From assembly GCA_964501365.1 (NCBI GenBank), contig CAZCST010000030.1, positions 124,001 to 188,000 of the forward strand: a DNA stretch of 64,000 nucleotides, read 5' to 3'. Below are positions 34,552 to 44,657 of this stretch, piece by piece. A program made the position numbers and the translations under genes. This DNA comes from CAZAMB01 sp964501365 (GTDB lineage Bacteria > Planctomycetota > Phycisphaerae > UBA1845). Positions within the stretch are counted from its first letter, which is position 1; every line of letters starts with the position of its first letter. The notes beneath the pieces were generated by a model. That model saw only the letters and a list, made by a program, of their open reading frames with translations. It was not told the DNA's origin and made no database searches.

Positions 34552-35586
34552 CTAGAATCCTTCGGGAAGCTTAAAATCCGCGATGAAAATTTGCGAGTCA
34601 GGAAGTCCCCCGCGCTTGCTTGTCCACAACAATTTCTTCCCATCGGAACTGAACACCGGAAGGCCATCAAATTCCGGATCAAATGTAATCCGAAGCGGCT
34701 CGCCCCCTTCAACCCTCATCAGGAAGAGGTCGTAGTTGGGCTTCCCGCCCCTTGCATAGGCCCCGTGGTCCGCCTGCGTGAAAATGAAACTCTTCCCCGA
34801 CGGATAATAATACGGACACCAGTTGAAAATCGGGTTGTCAGTAATCGCCCGGTCGTTGCTGCCGTCGGCGTTCACCATTCGAATTTGCAAATTCTGCTTT
34901 CCATCATCGCGCCGATCGCCTCGGTACAAGATCATCTTTCCGTCGGGCGAAAAAAACGGCCCGCCGTCATACCCCTTGGCGTTCGTGAGCCGCTTCGGTG
35001 ACGAGCCGTCAGCGTTCATGACATAAATCTCAAGATCGCCGTCTCGCTGCGAGGTAAACACAATCTGCTTGCCATCGGGCGAATACGAACCCTCCGCGTC
35101 ATATCCTTTGGCGTCGGTCAATCGCTTGAGATGCGATCCATCGACATCCGCCTCAAAGATGTCCATGTATTCATTGAAATCCCATTCGTAGCCACGGCCC
35201 TGCCTGGGCGGTTTGGGCTTGTCCAAATCTGGATCAAGATGTGACGACGCAAAAACGATCTTCTTTCCGTCCGGCCGGTAAAACGAGCAAGTGCATGCCC
35301 CTTTGCCGGTGCTGACCATTTTGGGCGATTTGGAACCCAGCTCCAGGGTATAGATTTGGTAATCGTTTGCGCCGAGCCCTTCCTTTTTTGGCACGGCCTG
35401 GAAAATGATCGACTTCGCATCCGGCGAAAAGTAGGCCTCTCCGGCCTTGGAAAATCCCATCGTATCGAATGTGACCTGCTGAATGTTCGTAAGATACTTG
35501 GACTCGTCGGACATCTGCGCGGATGCATGCCCGATGAGGGCGTGCATCAAAACCGGAACCAGAAACATCGTTGTGTGAATACGCAT
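34552..35586 (-). CDS. TolB-like beta-propeller protein, exported
   Basis: I chose the ATG at 35586, which puts a signal peptide (TTMFLVPVLMHALIGHASAQ) at the N-terminus. Residues about 45-340 are WD/PD40 blades with repeated SPDGKQIVFTSQRDGD, SPDGKMILYRGDRR and SSDGKKLLWTSKRGG. TolB-like propellers bind partner proteins or ligands in the periplasm; no Tol-Pal genes are near. It precedes nothing on the same strand except the IPTL-like gene 156 bases further on. The region 34396-34551 is free of genes. Confidence 0.8.
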   Translation of the reverse strand: MRIHTTMFLVPVLMHALIGHASAQMSDESKYLTNIQQVTFDTMGFSKAGEAYFSPDAKSIIFQAVPKKEGLGANDYQIYTLELGSKSPKMVSTGKGACTCSFYRPDGKKIVFASSHLDPDLDKPKPPRQGRGYEWDFNEYMDIFEADVDGSHLKRLTDAKGYDAEGSYSPDGKQIVFTSQRDGDLEIYVMNADGSSPKRLTNAKGYDGGPFFSPDGKMILYRGDRRDDGKQNLQIRMVNADGSNDRAITDNPIFNWCPYYYPSGKSFIFTQADHGAYARGGKPNYDLFLMRVEGGEPLRITFDPEFDGLPVFSSDGKKLLWTSKRGGLPDSQIFIADFKLPEGF

Positions 35587-35663
35587 TTCTACACCTGAAA
35601 AGGAGAAAATTGAATGCCCGTCCGATTTCCGCTGTTGTGGAACAAGTTGTGTCTGCGGCCCGC

Positions 35664-36215
<552 letters not shown>

Positions 36216-36366
36216 CGTCACCTCCTAAAGTTCAGCAATAGAACCGAATCGGCGCTGGAGAATACCGCAAGGAAACCGATGGTGCAAAGAAAAAATTCGA
36301 TGACAAACGGTGTTTTTTCCTTCAGCAGCGTGAAACCAACGGCGAGTGCCGCTGTCCGGCATGTCT

Positions 36367-37209
36367 CTACGCCTGACAGTGCTTTGGGGGGCAAGATTGC
36401 ATGCCCTTTTTTGGCACAAGACGCGGCACGGCAGCAAGCAGCGACTTCGTATAGGCGTGCTGTGGCCGCTCGAACAACTCCTCCGTCGGGGCCAGTTCAA
36501 CGATGCGACCGCGCTGCATGACCGCCACGCGATCGCTCAGCCGCCGCACCACCGCCAGGTTGTGAGCGATGAACAGGTAGGCAAGGCCAAGTTCCCGTTT
36601 GAGATCGGTCAGCAGGCTCATAATCTGGGCCTGAATGGACACATCCAGGGCGCTGACCGGCTCATCAAGCACAATAAATCGTGGTTCAAGAGCCAGCGCG
36701 CGAGCAATCCCAACCCGTTGCTTCTGCCCGCCGGATAGTTCATGCGGATACCGCTCCGCGACGCCGCTGGACAGGCCGACACGCTCCAGTAACTGCATGG
36801 CCCCTTCGCGGCGTGACGTTCGATCCCCTATCCCATGAATCAGCAACGGCTCCGCCACAATTGCCCCGATGCGCATGCGTGTGTTCAAGCTGCCTGCAGG
36901 GTCCTGAAAGACAATCTGCATTCGCCGCCGGATTTCCTTCATCCGTCGCGGCCGCGCCGAGCATACGTCAGTTCCGTCAAACCGAACCGAGCCCGCTTGC
37001 GGTTCAATCAACCGCAAGATCGCCCGCCCCAGCGTCGTCTTTCCCGACCCGCTCTCCCCAACCAATCCCAGCGTCTCCCCGCTCGCAATTTGAAATGACA
37101 CCCCGTCCACCGCCGCCACATCGTTGCGGCTCCTATGAAACAAACGCGGCCTCCCAAACACCACGCGCAGGTCGGCAACGTGAAGCAACGGCTGAGCAGA
37201 AGGGATCAT
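36367..37209 (-). CDS. ABC transporter ATPase, OppF/DppF type
   Basis: The 280-aa protein has the Walker A GESGSGKTT, the signature LSGGQKQRVGIARAL and Walker B RFIVLDEPVSALD. It ends with HAYTKSLLAAVPRL, the oligopeptide/dipeptide transporter C-terminal motif. It would energise peptide or nickel import with OppD, B and C. None of those genes adjoins it, so it is an orphan subunit here. The final residues (KKGMQSCPPKHCQA) are cysteine-rich and not typical. Confidence 0.9.
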   Translation of the reverse strand: MIPSAQPLLHVADLRVVFGRPRLFHRSRNDVAAVDGVSFQIASGETLGLVGESGSGKTTLGRAILRLIEPQAGSVRFDGTDVCSARPRRMKEIRRRMQIVFQDPAGSLNTRMRIGAIVAEPLLIHGIGDRTSRREGAMQLLERVGLSSGVAERYPHELSGGQKQRVGIARALALEPRFIVLDEPVSALDVSIQAQIMSLLTDLKRELGLAYLFIAHNLAVVRRLSDRVAVMQRGRIVELAPTEELFERPQHAYTKSLLAAVPRLVPKKGMQSCPPKHCQA

Positions 37210-37252
37210 GACCCCGATTATCGTCGAGCGAAGAAATCACGCGAGTTTTTGG

Positions 37253-37269
37253 GGTGGGCCGTGCCCACC
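37253..37269. repeat. GGTGGGCCGTGCCCACC hairpin
   Basis: It is the core of the 67-base repeat seen at 20293 and 21379, here without the rest of the element. It lies upstream of the orphan OppF gene. Confidence 0.65.
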
Positions 37270-37285
37270 ATTCCAGACTCTTCTC

Positions 37286-37367
37286 GCCTTGATACCTTGC
37301 ACTCTTGAACCCTTGAACTCTTGAACCCTATTCCCTAACCCCTATACCCTATGCCCTATTCCCTAAT
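37286..37367 (+). repeat. compound octamer then heptamer array
   Basis: Five octamers (GCCTTGAT, ACCTTGCA, CTCTTGAA, CCCTTGAA, CTCTTGAA) at 37286-37325 are followed without a gap by six heptamers of the form CCCTANN (37326-37367). The two-part plan matches 21788-21856. Confidence 0.8.
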
Positions 37368-37870
37368 CTGCGTTCTCAGCGCCTCTGCGGTGAATCCCGG
37401 GGTGGCGGGTTGGCCCGCCTCCTTGCCGTATCAGAGGTAGGGCTACGATTCCCACTCGGATTAAATCCGATGCTCTTACCCAAAAACCCAACCCCGGTAT
37501 CTGTGTTCATCTGTGTTGATCTGCGGCCCGTCCCTTCCATCCCTAATCCCTGCCTTTCCCCTGATCGCAATTCGCAACAATTTTCCGCGCGCCGCGCATG
37601 TTATCAAAGGCGATGGATGCAATTGGAGAAAATCTGCCCTTGTGCCTGACCGGGGAGAAGGACCCCCAACCCATAGTACCCGAACGATACCCTACCACAA
37701 GCGCAAAGACAGTACTTGTCAAAACGAACCCATCCTTCAGCACGACTTTGCAATCGCGCAAGTTTCAACACCTTTCGACGCTAAGCGCCTTCGACTCCTC
37801 ATGTTTCGCGATACACTCTATTTTCAGCGATTGTCGCCATGAAAATAACACCAAATTGCGGAGGTGGTCT

Positions 37871-39238
37871 ATGAAAACTCAAATGTGGGTCATTGCAGCT
37901 CTGGCAGGACTGATTCTGGCGGGTTCCAGCGCAGCCCGGGCCGATGACCTTAAGCGCCGCGGCATGCTCGGAGTCCAACTCGCGCCGATTACCGACGAGG
38001 TCAAAACCAGCCTCAAGCTCGCCGACAACAAGGGCGTTCTCATCACCGGAACGGTGCCCAATTCCGCCGCCGCTGCCGCCGGAATATTGGGCAACGATGT
38101 CATCGTCAGAATCAACGACGACCCCATCGATTCCGTCCCTACGCTGATTCGAACGCTGCGCAAATACGGCGCCGGCGAGAAGATGAAACTTGTCGTTCTT
38201 CGTGAGGGGAAGGAAACGCCGACCGAAATCTCCATGCTTCCCCGCCCGCAGGAGCAGTCGACCGACTATGACATCGTCTATGATTCCGCGGGCGAAGCGG
38301 GCAAGCGGGTCCGCACGATCATCACCAAGCCCAAAAAGGAGGGGAAGAACCCTGCGGTCCTGTTTATTCAAGGCCTGGCTCCCAGCTCCGTTGAACTATC
38401 AACGCCCCAGCCGCACCCCTATAAGAACATTATCAGCGATTTGACCAAGGCCGGGTTTGTCACCATGCGCGTCGAGCGACCCGGCGCAGGCGACAGCGAA
38501 GGGTTGGATGTGCAGGAGACCACCGTTCCGGAGGATGTCGCTGCGTTCCGAGCCGGACTCAAAAAGCTGAAAACCTACGATTATGTGGACGCGGCCAACG
38601 TCTTCGTGTTCAGTCAGTCTTCCGGAGGCGCGATTGCTCCGATCCTTGCCGAGGACGGCGTTCGCGGAATTGCCACTTTTGCCGCCTTTGCCCGCCCATG
38701 GACGGAACACACCGCAGATCAGACCATGCGGCAGTGGAAGCTCGAACTCCTTAAGGAGGACGAAATCAAGGCCAACCTGGAAAAGGAAAAAATCATCGCC
38801 GACGAACTCTACGTGAAAAAGCATTCGCTCAAGGAAGCGCTCGACGCCCATCCGGAACTCAAGGACTACCTGAAGGACTCCATCCAGGGGGACAACCTCA
38901 TTTACGGGATGCACTACAAGTACCTGCAGCAACTTGCCGGTCTGGATTTGGTCGCCTCCTGGTCCAAGGTCTCCGTACCGGTCTTGGCGATGTGGGGCGA
39001 GTCCGATTTCGCAGCGTCAAAAGCGGATAGCGAGCTGATCGCCTCCACGGTAAACAAGAAAGCACCCGGCAAGGCGAAATTCGTCGCACTTCCAAAAACC
39101 GATCACAGCTATGCCAAGGTCGAGGATCAGGAGGAAAGCTTCCTTGCGGGCCCCGGCGGCGGCGGAAACTTCAACCCCATCGTGATGGAAACCGTCATCA
39201 ACTGGTTCAAGGAGCAGATGGGTTCCAAGAGTTCATAG
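37871..39238 (+). CDS. exported PDZ-domain alpha/beta hydrolase
   Basis: I chose the ATG at 37871, with GGAGGTGG six bases upstream and a signal peptide (VIAALAGLILAGSSAARA) after it. Residues about 30-135 are a PDZ domain (GMLGVQLAPI, SAAAAAGILGNDVIVRINDD). Residues about 150-450 are an alpha/beta hydrolase with VLFIQGLAPSSVE (oxyanion region) and VFVFSQSSGGAIAP, where the nucleophile elbow is SxSxG instead of GxSxG. WGESDF supplies the acid and KTDHSYAK the histidine. PDZ-hydrolase fusions probably act on peptides or esters in the periplasm. The substrate is unknown. Confidence 0.85.
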   Translation: MKTQMWVIAALAGLILAGSSAARADDLKRRGMLGVQLAPITDEVKTSLKLADNKGVLITGTVPNSAAAAAGILGNDVIVRINDDPIDSVPTLIRTLRKYGAGEKMKLVVLREGKETPTEISMLPRPQEQSTDYDIVYDSAGEAGKRVRTIITKPKKEGKNPAVLFIQGLAPSSVELSTPQPHPYKNIISDLTKAGFVTMRVERPGAGDSEGLDVQETTVPEDVAAFRAGLKKLKTYDYVDAANVFVFSQSSGGAIAPILAEDGVRGIATFAAFARPWTEHTADQTMRQWKLELLKEDEIKANLEKEKIIADELYVKKHSLKEALDAHPELKDYLKDSIQGDNLIYGMHYKYLQQLAGLDLVASWSKVSVPVLAMWGESDFAASKADSELIASTVNKKAPGKAKFVALPKTDHSYAKVEDQEESFLAGPGGGGNFNPIVMETVINWFKEQMGSKSS

Positions 39239-39249
39239 AGACACTGAAT

Positions 39250-39351
39250 CCGCAGATTACGCAGAGGCGCGCAGATTGCAGGTAAGTGGGAAAAACCTGG
39301 AAGCCCGACGTTTGAGTGGGTTGTGCCGGCGAAACTCTGCGTAATCGGCGG
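39250..39351. repeat. inverted repeat between convergent genes
   Basis: CCGCAGATTACGCAGA (39250-39265) and TCTGCGTAATCGGCGG (39336-39351) are inverted copies with one mismatch, 70 bases apart. They lie between the convergent stops of the PDZ-hydrolase gene and bamA. They could form a bidirectional terminator-like structure, although the loop is long. Confidence 0.6.
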
Positions 39352-39357
39352 ATCGCG

Positions 39358-41670
39358 TCAGAAGTTTCCGACAACGAAGCTGAAGATTTGATCGTCGTCT
39401 TCCGAATCCTTGGCGACCGGCATCGCCACGTTGAACTCAATCGGAATCGGACCAAACAGATTCAGCGTGAAGCGCACTCCCGTGCCCACGCCCGCGCGAT
39501 ATCCGCCCGATCCCGCGGTGCCTGTGTCGATAAAGACGTGCCCGCGAAGGTTGTCGCCGTAGAGGGGATAGCTGTACTCGGCACCGACAAGGATGAGGTA
39601 GTCGCCGCCGATGTTATTATCATCGATCCCGTCGCGCTCGCCGATCCCGCGATATTGAAACCCGCGGACTGACCCGATTCCACCCGCGTAGTACCGCTCA
39701 AATACCGGTGCATCGCCCAGAATGTATCCGCCCTCCCCGCGCAGCGCGAGAACGCTCTTTCGTTCCAGCCGGTCGGTGGCCACGGTGGTGTACCAGTTGT
39801 AGCTCACTCCCACGCGGCCAAAAACGTAGTCCCCCACTACCTGTTCGTAACTGAGTCGCAAACGGTCGCCGGTGGTCGGAACAAAGCGACTGTCGGTTCG
39901 GTCGCGCACCAAAGAGCCCTTGAGCCCCAGGATCAGATTATTGCCTTCATCATCGCGGATCTCTTTTGATGCGAACAAATCCACATCATCCACGCTCACC
40001 GCCTCGTCGCGAAACGCCAGTTCGCCCGACCATCCTTGCAGCCGGCCCCGCTCAAACCGCTTGCCGAGACTAAAGGAACTTCCAATGCGTTTTTCCGTGT
40101 ACCCGTCACGGTCACGCTCGAACAGGAAAAAGCTGGAATCGAAGCGAATTGGCTTATCGAACAAGTAGGGTTCCGTGTAGTCAATGCGAAAGCGGCTGAC
40201 CTCGGTGCCGGGCTGCACCTCGAGACGGAGTCGCTGACCTCCGCCAAAGAAGGACCGAAACTTGAAGAACTCGCTCCATGTTTCCGGAACATCCCAGAAG
40301 TCGAAATTCTGGAAATCGAGAACAATCGAACCGACGATGCCGCTGTTGCTTGTAACTCCGGCGCCAAAAAGGAAATCACCCGCCTTTTCCGACTCCACGA
40401 CGTCCATGACCGCGTCGCGGACCCCCGGCTGATCGCCCGATGGAATCACTTTGGCCGAACTGAACACACGGCTTTCCACCAATTGTTTTTCCGCTTCTTT
40501 GGCTTGCGTCAGATTGAACAGATCGTCCGGCGGATAGAGGTTGAGTGCGCGGCGTGCCACCTTGTCCTTGGTTCGGGCGTTGCCGCGCACCACCACACGC
40601 CCGACGCGGAATTGCTCGCCCTCCTCGATCTCGATGGTCAATCGCACAAGCCCCGGCGTGTCCGAAAACACACGGACAGCCCGCACTCGCACGTAGATAT
40701 GTCCCAGCTCGCCGTAGCGATCTCGAATCGCTGTCACATCCGCATCGATTCGGGGCCGTTTGACATCGTCGCCCACCCGACTCTTCATCGCGGAAAGCAA
40801 TTCCTCCGAGCCAAACAAGGTATTGCCCTTGATGTCAATGCTCTCAAATTTGTACCGCGTTCCCTCGCTGACCGTAAACAACACGGTCATTTCGTGGCCG
40901 GCGAGCTGCGTGCTGTATTCCGCCGTTGCGTCAAGGAATCCCTCGTCGCGATAGAAGTTTTGGAGTTTCGCCACATCGCTCTGGGCTTTTTCGACATCAA
41001 AGGCACCCGACCGAAAAATCCACAACGCTGTCTTGGTTTCGATTTGCCCGGAGAGGTCATCGGCCGTGAAGCTTTCATTCCCCGCGAAATCGATCTTCGA
41101 GACCTTCACCTTTTCGCCTTCGTGAATGATAAAGACGAGTTCACCTGTCCGGGATGCGGCCCCCTCATCCACGTCAACCGTCGCATCCGAATAGCCCGCT
41201 TCCCGATATTTTCGCAGAATCGCGTCGCGCCCTTCGCGGACCGCCGACAAGTCCAGCGGCTGACTGATCTTCTGCGGCACCTCGGCCTTCAAAGTATTTT
41301 CACGAAAGATTTTTGCGCCCTCGAATCGAACCGCGGTGATGAGCGATCGCTCGACAACTTCGAAAACCACCCTGCCCCCGTCACCGATCTCGTACTTGAC
41401 GCTTTCAAAACGTCCGGTGCGCAGGAGCCGCGAAACCGCCTCATCCAGGGCCGCCCGTTGGATTGGGGCGCCGGCCGGAAGACGCACAACGTCATGCGCC
41501 ATGGCCGGCGAAGTACGCTGCAAACCGACAAATTCGATCGACGTGATAACTTGCCCCGGCTCCTGAGCCAGGGCGGATTGACCCGGCGCTGACCACATCA
41601 ACATTGTGATCAACAGGGGTCCAACCAGCGCGGCCTGCGCTGGAAATCTGACCGGATGACTTGCGTTCAA
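39358..41670 (-). CDS. bamA: outer membrane protein assembly factor BamA
   Basis: BamA inserts beta-barrel proteins into the outer membrane. The 770-aa protein has a signal peptide, then five POTRA domains (about residues 40-420; for example VITSIEFVGLQRTSP, YKFESIDIKGNTLFGSEEL, FRVGRVVVRGNARTKDKV). A C-terminal barrel contains SFFGGGQRLRLEVQPGTEVS and GGIGSVRGFQYRGIGERDG (the conserved VRGF/Y loop) and ends SFVVGNF. The final aromatic residue is a Phe, as expected. The start is a TTG at 41670 with GAGAAGA upstream. Its presence shows a diderm envelope. It lies downstream of tadA. Confidence 0.95.
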   Translation of the reverse strand: MNASHPVRFPAQAALVGPLLITMLMWSAPGQSALAQEPGQVITSIEFVGLQRTSPAMAHDVVRLPAGAPIQRAALDEAVSRLLRTGRFESVKYEIGDGGRVVFEVVERSLITAVRFEGAKIFRENTLKAEVPQKISQPLDLSAVREGRDAILRKYREAGYSDATVDVDEGAASRTGELVFIIHEGEKVKVSKIDFAGNESFTADDLSGQIETKTALWIFRSGAFDVEKAQSDVAKLQNFYRDEGFLDATAEYSTQLAGHEMTVLFTVSEGTRYKFESIDIKGNTLFGSEELLSAMKSRVGDDVKRPRIDADVTAIRDRYGELGHIYVRVRAVRVFSDTPGLVRLTIEIEEGEQFRVGRVVVRGNARTKDKVARRALNLYPPDDLFNLTQAKEAEKQLVESRVFSSAKVIPSGDQPGVRDAVMDVVESEKAGDFLFGAGVTSNSGIVGSIVLDFQNFDFWDVPETWSEFFKFRSFFGGGQRLRLEVQPGTEVSRFRIDYTEPYLFDKPIRFDSSFFLFERDRDGYTEKRIGSSFSLGKRFERGRLQGWSGELAFRDEAVSVDDVDLFASKEIRDDEGNNLILGLKGSLVRDRTDSRFVPTTGDRLRLSYEQVVGDYVFGRVGVSYNWYTTVATDRLERKSVLALRGEGGYILGDAPVFERYYAGGIGSVRGFQYRGIGERDGIDDNNIGGDYLILVGAEYSYPLYGDNLRGHVFIDTGTAGSGGYRAGVGTGVRFTLNLFGPIPIEFNVAMPVAKDSEDDDQIFSFVVGNF

Positions 41671-41775
41671 ACTGTCTTCTCGATGGCTCTGTTGTCTTTG
41701 AGTCCGCGCCAGCGGTGCGGCGATGATAACGATGAGCGATGAGGGCGTAAAGAAGGGAGGAGGGATGGGGCGAAT

Positions 41776-42246
41776 CTATTTTTTCCCCCGGGCACGCTGC
41801 ATAGAGAAGAATTCCCGAAGAATCAAGGAACAATCCTCGGCCATCACCCCCTCGGTGATTTCCACGCGATGATTGAGCCTGGCGTCAGCACAAAGATTGA
41901 ACAGCGATCCGCACGCTCCCGCCTTGGGATCGCGTGCTCCAAAAACGAGCCGCCGAATGCGCGCCAACACCAATGCCCCTGCGCACATTGCGCAGGGCTC
42001 CAGCGTGACGTAGATCGCGCAGTCATCCAGACGCCAACTGGAAAGGTGTGCGGCTGCCGCGGTAATGGCAATCATTTCAGCGTGCGCCGTGGGATCCTGA
42101 AGCTGCTCGCGTTGATTACGCCCGCGACCAATGATGCGGCCTTCGTGGACCACGACGGCCCCGACCGGCACGTCCTCGTGGTCGAGCGCCGCCACGGCCT
42201 CGTGATAGGCCGCACGCATGAACGTCTCGTCAGGATTCGTGTGCAT
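41776..42246 (-). CDS. tadA: tRNA adenosine(34) deaminase
   Basis: TadA makes inosine at position 34 of tRNA-Arg(ACG). The zinc site is TAHAEMIAI and TLEPCAMCAGALVLARI, with the proton-shuttling Glu in HAE. At 156 aa the length fits TadA. Its ATG overlaps the stop of the preceding phosphatase gene (TGATG, 42244-42248), so the two are coupled. Confidence 0.94.
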   Translation of the reverse strand: MHTNPDETFMRAAYHEAVAALDHEDVPVGAVVVHEGRIIGRGRNQREQLQDPTAHAEMIAITAAAAHLSSWRLDDCAIYVTLEPCAMCAGALVLARIRRLVFGARDPKAGACGSLFNLCADARLNHRVEITEGVMAEDCSLILREFFSMQRARGKK

Positions 42247-42728
42247 CAAATGTCCCCCAGGAATCGAAGCCGTTTCTCGATTTCGTTATTCGGACCCGTC
42301 CAGTTGATGGATACAAGCCCCTCAATTTTCGCGCGGATTCGATTGGCTACCAAAAGGGCAAACGCCTCCCGTTCCATCTGGTCGCCAGCGTGAAAAGCAG
42401 GGTCGGGAATCGACCAATGCACTTTGAATCTCGTCTCGGGAAAAATCGGGCAGGCTTCCTTCGCTGCAGAATCGCAAAGGGTAATTACGACATCCATCGG
42501 CTGTCCCGCCAGTACATCCCAACTCTTGGATTCCAGTTCTCCAAGCGGAATGCGCATCGCGGAGAGGGCATAAACGGCCAATGGATGGATAAATCCCGCC
42601 GGCCTTGATCCGGCACTGTGTGCAAGAAATGCTCCACCTCCGAGATGCCGCAGCATGGCTTCCGCCATGATGGATCGACAGGAGTTGCCGGTGCATAGAA
42701 AAAGTACGGTAATGGGCTTGCCGGGCAT
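42246..42728 (-). CDS. arsenate reductase / low-molecular-weight phosphatase
   Basis: The 160-aa protein has the P-loop CTGNSCRSIMAEAML and a downstream cysteine pair in ITLCDSAAKEACPIFPET, the three-cysteine set of thioredoxin-linked ArsC. VHWSIPDPA gives the general-acid Asp. It would reduce arsenate to arsenite, or dephosphorylate protein tyrosine. A C-terminal extension of about 25 residues is present. I chose the ATG at 42728, nine bases after AAGGTGAAT; a GTG at 42740 overlaps the ribosome site. No ars transporter is near. Confidence 0.85.
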   Translation of the reverse strand: MPGKPITVLFLCTGNSCRSIMAEAMLRHLGGGAFLAHSAGSRPAGFIHPLAVYALSAMRIPLGELESKSWDVLAGQPMDVVITLCDSAAKEACPIFPETRFKVHWSIPDPAFHAGDQMEREAFALLVANRIRAKIEGLVSINWTGPNNEIEKRLRFLGDI

Positions 42729-42919
42729 CAGAACATTCACCTTGAAGTTGAATGGAACCGTGTTCTACTGGAATCCTACCAGATCGGCCCTTCGAGAATA
42801 GCGCCAATCGCGTTGCGGTAAGGTTGTTTTTGCGAAGGCGTGGAACTTCTTTACCGGAGCCAGATTTTTCACTCCGCTCAGAATAGTGCATGCGTCACAA
42901 CGACATCATAAAACGGGAC

Positions 42920-42951
42920 AAGGTCGGCGACCCTGATGAGCCGCCGACCTT
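42920..42951 (-). terminator. intrinsic terminator of the TadG-like gene
   Basis: A perfect ten-base stem AAGGTCGGCG/CGCCGACCTT encloses a twelve-base loop, followed on the minus strand by CCCGTTTTATG. It lies 36 bases after the stop. The rest of 42729-42986 shows nothing. Confidence 0.75.
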
Positions 42952-42986
42952 GAATCGTGAAGGTAAGGATATTGGACGCCTTGCGG

Positions 42987-44657
42987 CTATTCGATCAGCG
43001 CGGCGAAACCCATCGTACCGATCGTACGGAAAATTTGGCGAAGCTGTGCTGTGTATTCCGCCGAGGTGCCGGCCGCGAAGAACTCCTGGCCGCCGGTCAT
43101 TTCCGCGATTTCCTGCATGACCTGTCGGTCCGCCAGCGATCCCACGCTGATGGTGTAGACCGGGATATGGAGATCCGCCGCCTGTTGGGCGATGGTCGTG
43201 GCATTCGGTCCCGCATTCGATTCGCCGTCTGACAGAAGCACGATCATCGGTCTGGCGTCGTCCCTGCCACGGGCAGCCAGTTCATTGAGCGCCAGCTGAA
43301 GCCCACCACCGATATTCGTGTTGGGGTCGTAGTAATTCGGCTGCCTGACCTTCAATCTGTCGGCGATGGATTGGCGATCTTCCGTAAGATTCAGCTCGTG
43401 CCGCGCAGTCGTCGCAAAGACTTCCAGCGACATCTGGTCAAAATTACGGGTCACGTCCACCATTGCCTGCAGCCCCTGCTTGATGCTCTGCGATGGTTCG
43501 ACTGGCGTATGTGTCAAATCGGTTTCGCTGTACGAATTCCGGCGATCCAGCATGTACTGCACAACCGTCTTGACGCCGAATCGAAACTTGAATTGTGAGT
43601 TTTCGTCGGTCAACCTGTTGTTATTGCCCGTGGACCAGTCGATATAATCCGCCCAGGTCCAGTTCTTGCGGACGGCCGGGTAGGCGGCCCAAGTCAGCTC
43701 ACTGCTTCCAATGGTCGTGTCACTCCCACTGCTGGGGTGCCATTCTGCGAGTCCAAGCATGACAGCGACGCGGTTGGGCCAGGTGGACGAACTGCTGCTG
43801 TTCATGATCGTGCTGCGCCGACTCGCGTTGTATCCGCGGGCAGTCAGGCTCGTGGTGATGGCGGCTATTGTGCACGGGGCGTTGTTGGGAATGTACCAAA
43901 GCCCCGGATCGGTCGTCGGGTTATAGGAGGAAGTGATCGCACTTCCCCAGGTATTCATGATGCCATAAGCCGGGCCGGTGTCGTTCTTATATTCCGACTG
44001 ATCTTCGGCAACGGGCACATAATTTGCACTTGGCGCGGGTCCGTCCATGGACGCCCAGACATCACGCATGTTCACCTGGGCAATATCACGATAATAGCGC
44101 AACTCGCTGTCATACTTCATCGAACCCGACAGATCCACGACGACGGCGATGTCGCGGGCGCCAGTCAGCCCCGCCGTGGCGGACGCCTGCACATTGGCGG
44201 TATGTTTGCCGAAAATTCCCGCGAAGAAGAGATTGGTGGGTCCATTGACCGATCCCGCGGACTTCCGGATGGTAACGCGGACCGCGTCAGGAAACGTGGT
44301 CGTCGGGGTGAAATCGTAATGATTGGTGTCTTCGTTGTAGTCGATTTGACCGAAAACCAGATCGTCAGCACCGACTTGCAGGTCGTGGCCAAGCGAAACG
44401 TGCCGCTGAATGATGTCGATGGCGGCCTGACGGGCTTTGGAGACACCCGCCGCGCTTCGATCCTCGGACAGGATGTCCGTCGCGGCCAATGCCCCGGCAT
44501 CGGCGGCGTTCTGCAGATCTGCACGCGTGTTGTACAACACGCCGACGTCGACAGTCAGCGCCGCAAACCCCAGCAGAACCGGGATCAGCACCAGCACCAG
44601 GAAGACCACAACGGCTCGCCGCCTGCTGGACCTAGCTTTGGGAGTTGATTGATTCAT
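42987..44657 (-). CDS. TadG-like pilus-assembly protein with VWA domain
   Basis: The N-terminus (AVVVFLVLVLIPVLLGFAAL then VDVGVLYNTRADLQNAADAG) is the Tad-type anchor and pilus-assembly segment. Residues about 165-550 are a von Willebrand A domain with the metal site DLSGSM, PMIVLLSDGESN and PVYTISVG. An insertion of about 190 residues sits in the VWA domain. TadG proteins are linked to Flp pilus function at the envelope. No tad secretion genes are nearby, so this is an orphan. AAGGAGC lies nine bases before the ATG, and a terminator follows. The 270 bases upstream (44658-44927) show no gene. Confidence 0.85.
   Translation of the reverse strand: MNQSTPKARSSRRRAVVVFLVLVLIPVLLGFAALTVDVGVLYNTRADLQNAADAGALAATDILSEDRSAAGVSKARQAAIDIIQRHVSLGHDLQVGADDLVFGQIDYNEDTNHYDFTPTTTFPDAVRVTIRKSAGSVNGPTNLFFAGIFGKHTANVQASATAGLTGARDIAVVVDLSGSMKYDSELRYYRDIAQVNMRDVWASMDGPAPSANYVPVAEDQSEYKNDTGPAYGIMNTWGSAITSSYNPTTDPGLWYIPNNAPCTIAAITTSLTARGYNASRRSTIMNSSSSSTWPNRVAVMLGLAEWHPSSGSDTTIGSSELTWAAYPAVRKNWTWADYIDWSTGNNNRLTDENSQFKFRFGVKTVVQYMLDRRNSYSETDLTHTPVEPSQSIKQGLQAMVDVTRNFDQMSLEVFATTARHELNLTEDRQSIADRLKVRQPNYYDPNTNIGGGLQLALNELAARGRDDARPMIVLLSDGESNAGPNATTIAQQAADLHIPVYTISVGSLADRQVMQEIAEMTGGQEFFAAGTSAEYTAQLRQIFRTIGTMGFAALIE

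Larger units (their letters stand above)
37210..37870. other. 661-base region with clustered repeats, no gene
   Basis: It holds the hairpin GGTGGGCCGTGCCCACC (37253-37269), a compound octamer/heptamer array (37286-37367) and a decamer run TCTGTGTTCA/TCTGTGTTGA near 37500-37525. The frame open from 37598 into the downstream gene lacks signal-like content before 37871. Confidence 0.6.

Noticed and set aside
37598..37870. Upstream extension of the PDZ-hydrolase frame
   Set aside because: The signal peptide and ribosome site mark the ATG at 37871.
40036..41592. 518-aa open frame antisense to bamA
   Set aside because: It lies wholly within bamA, has no family motifs, and long antisense frames are expected with this codon bias.
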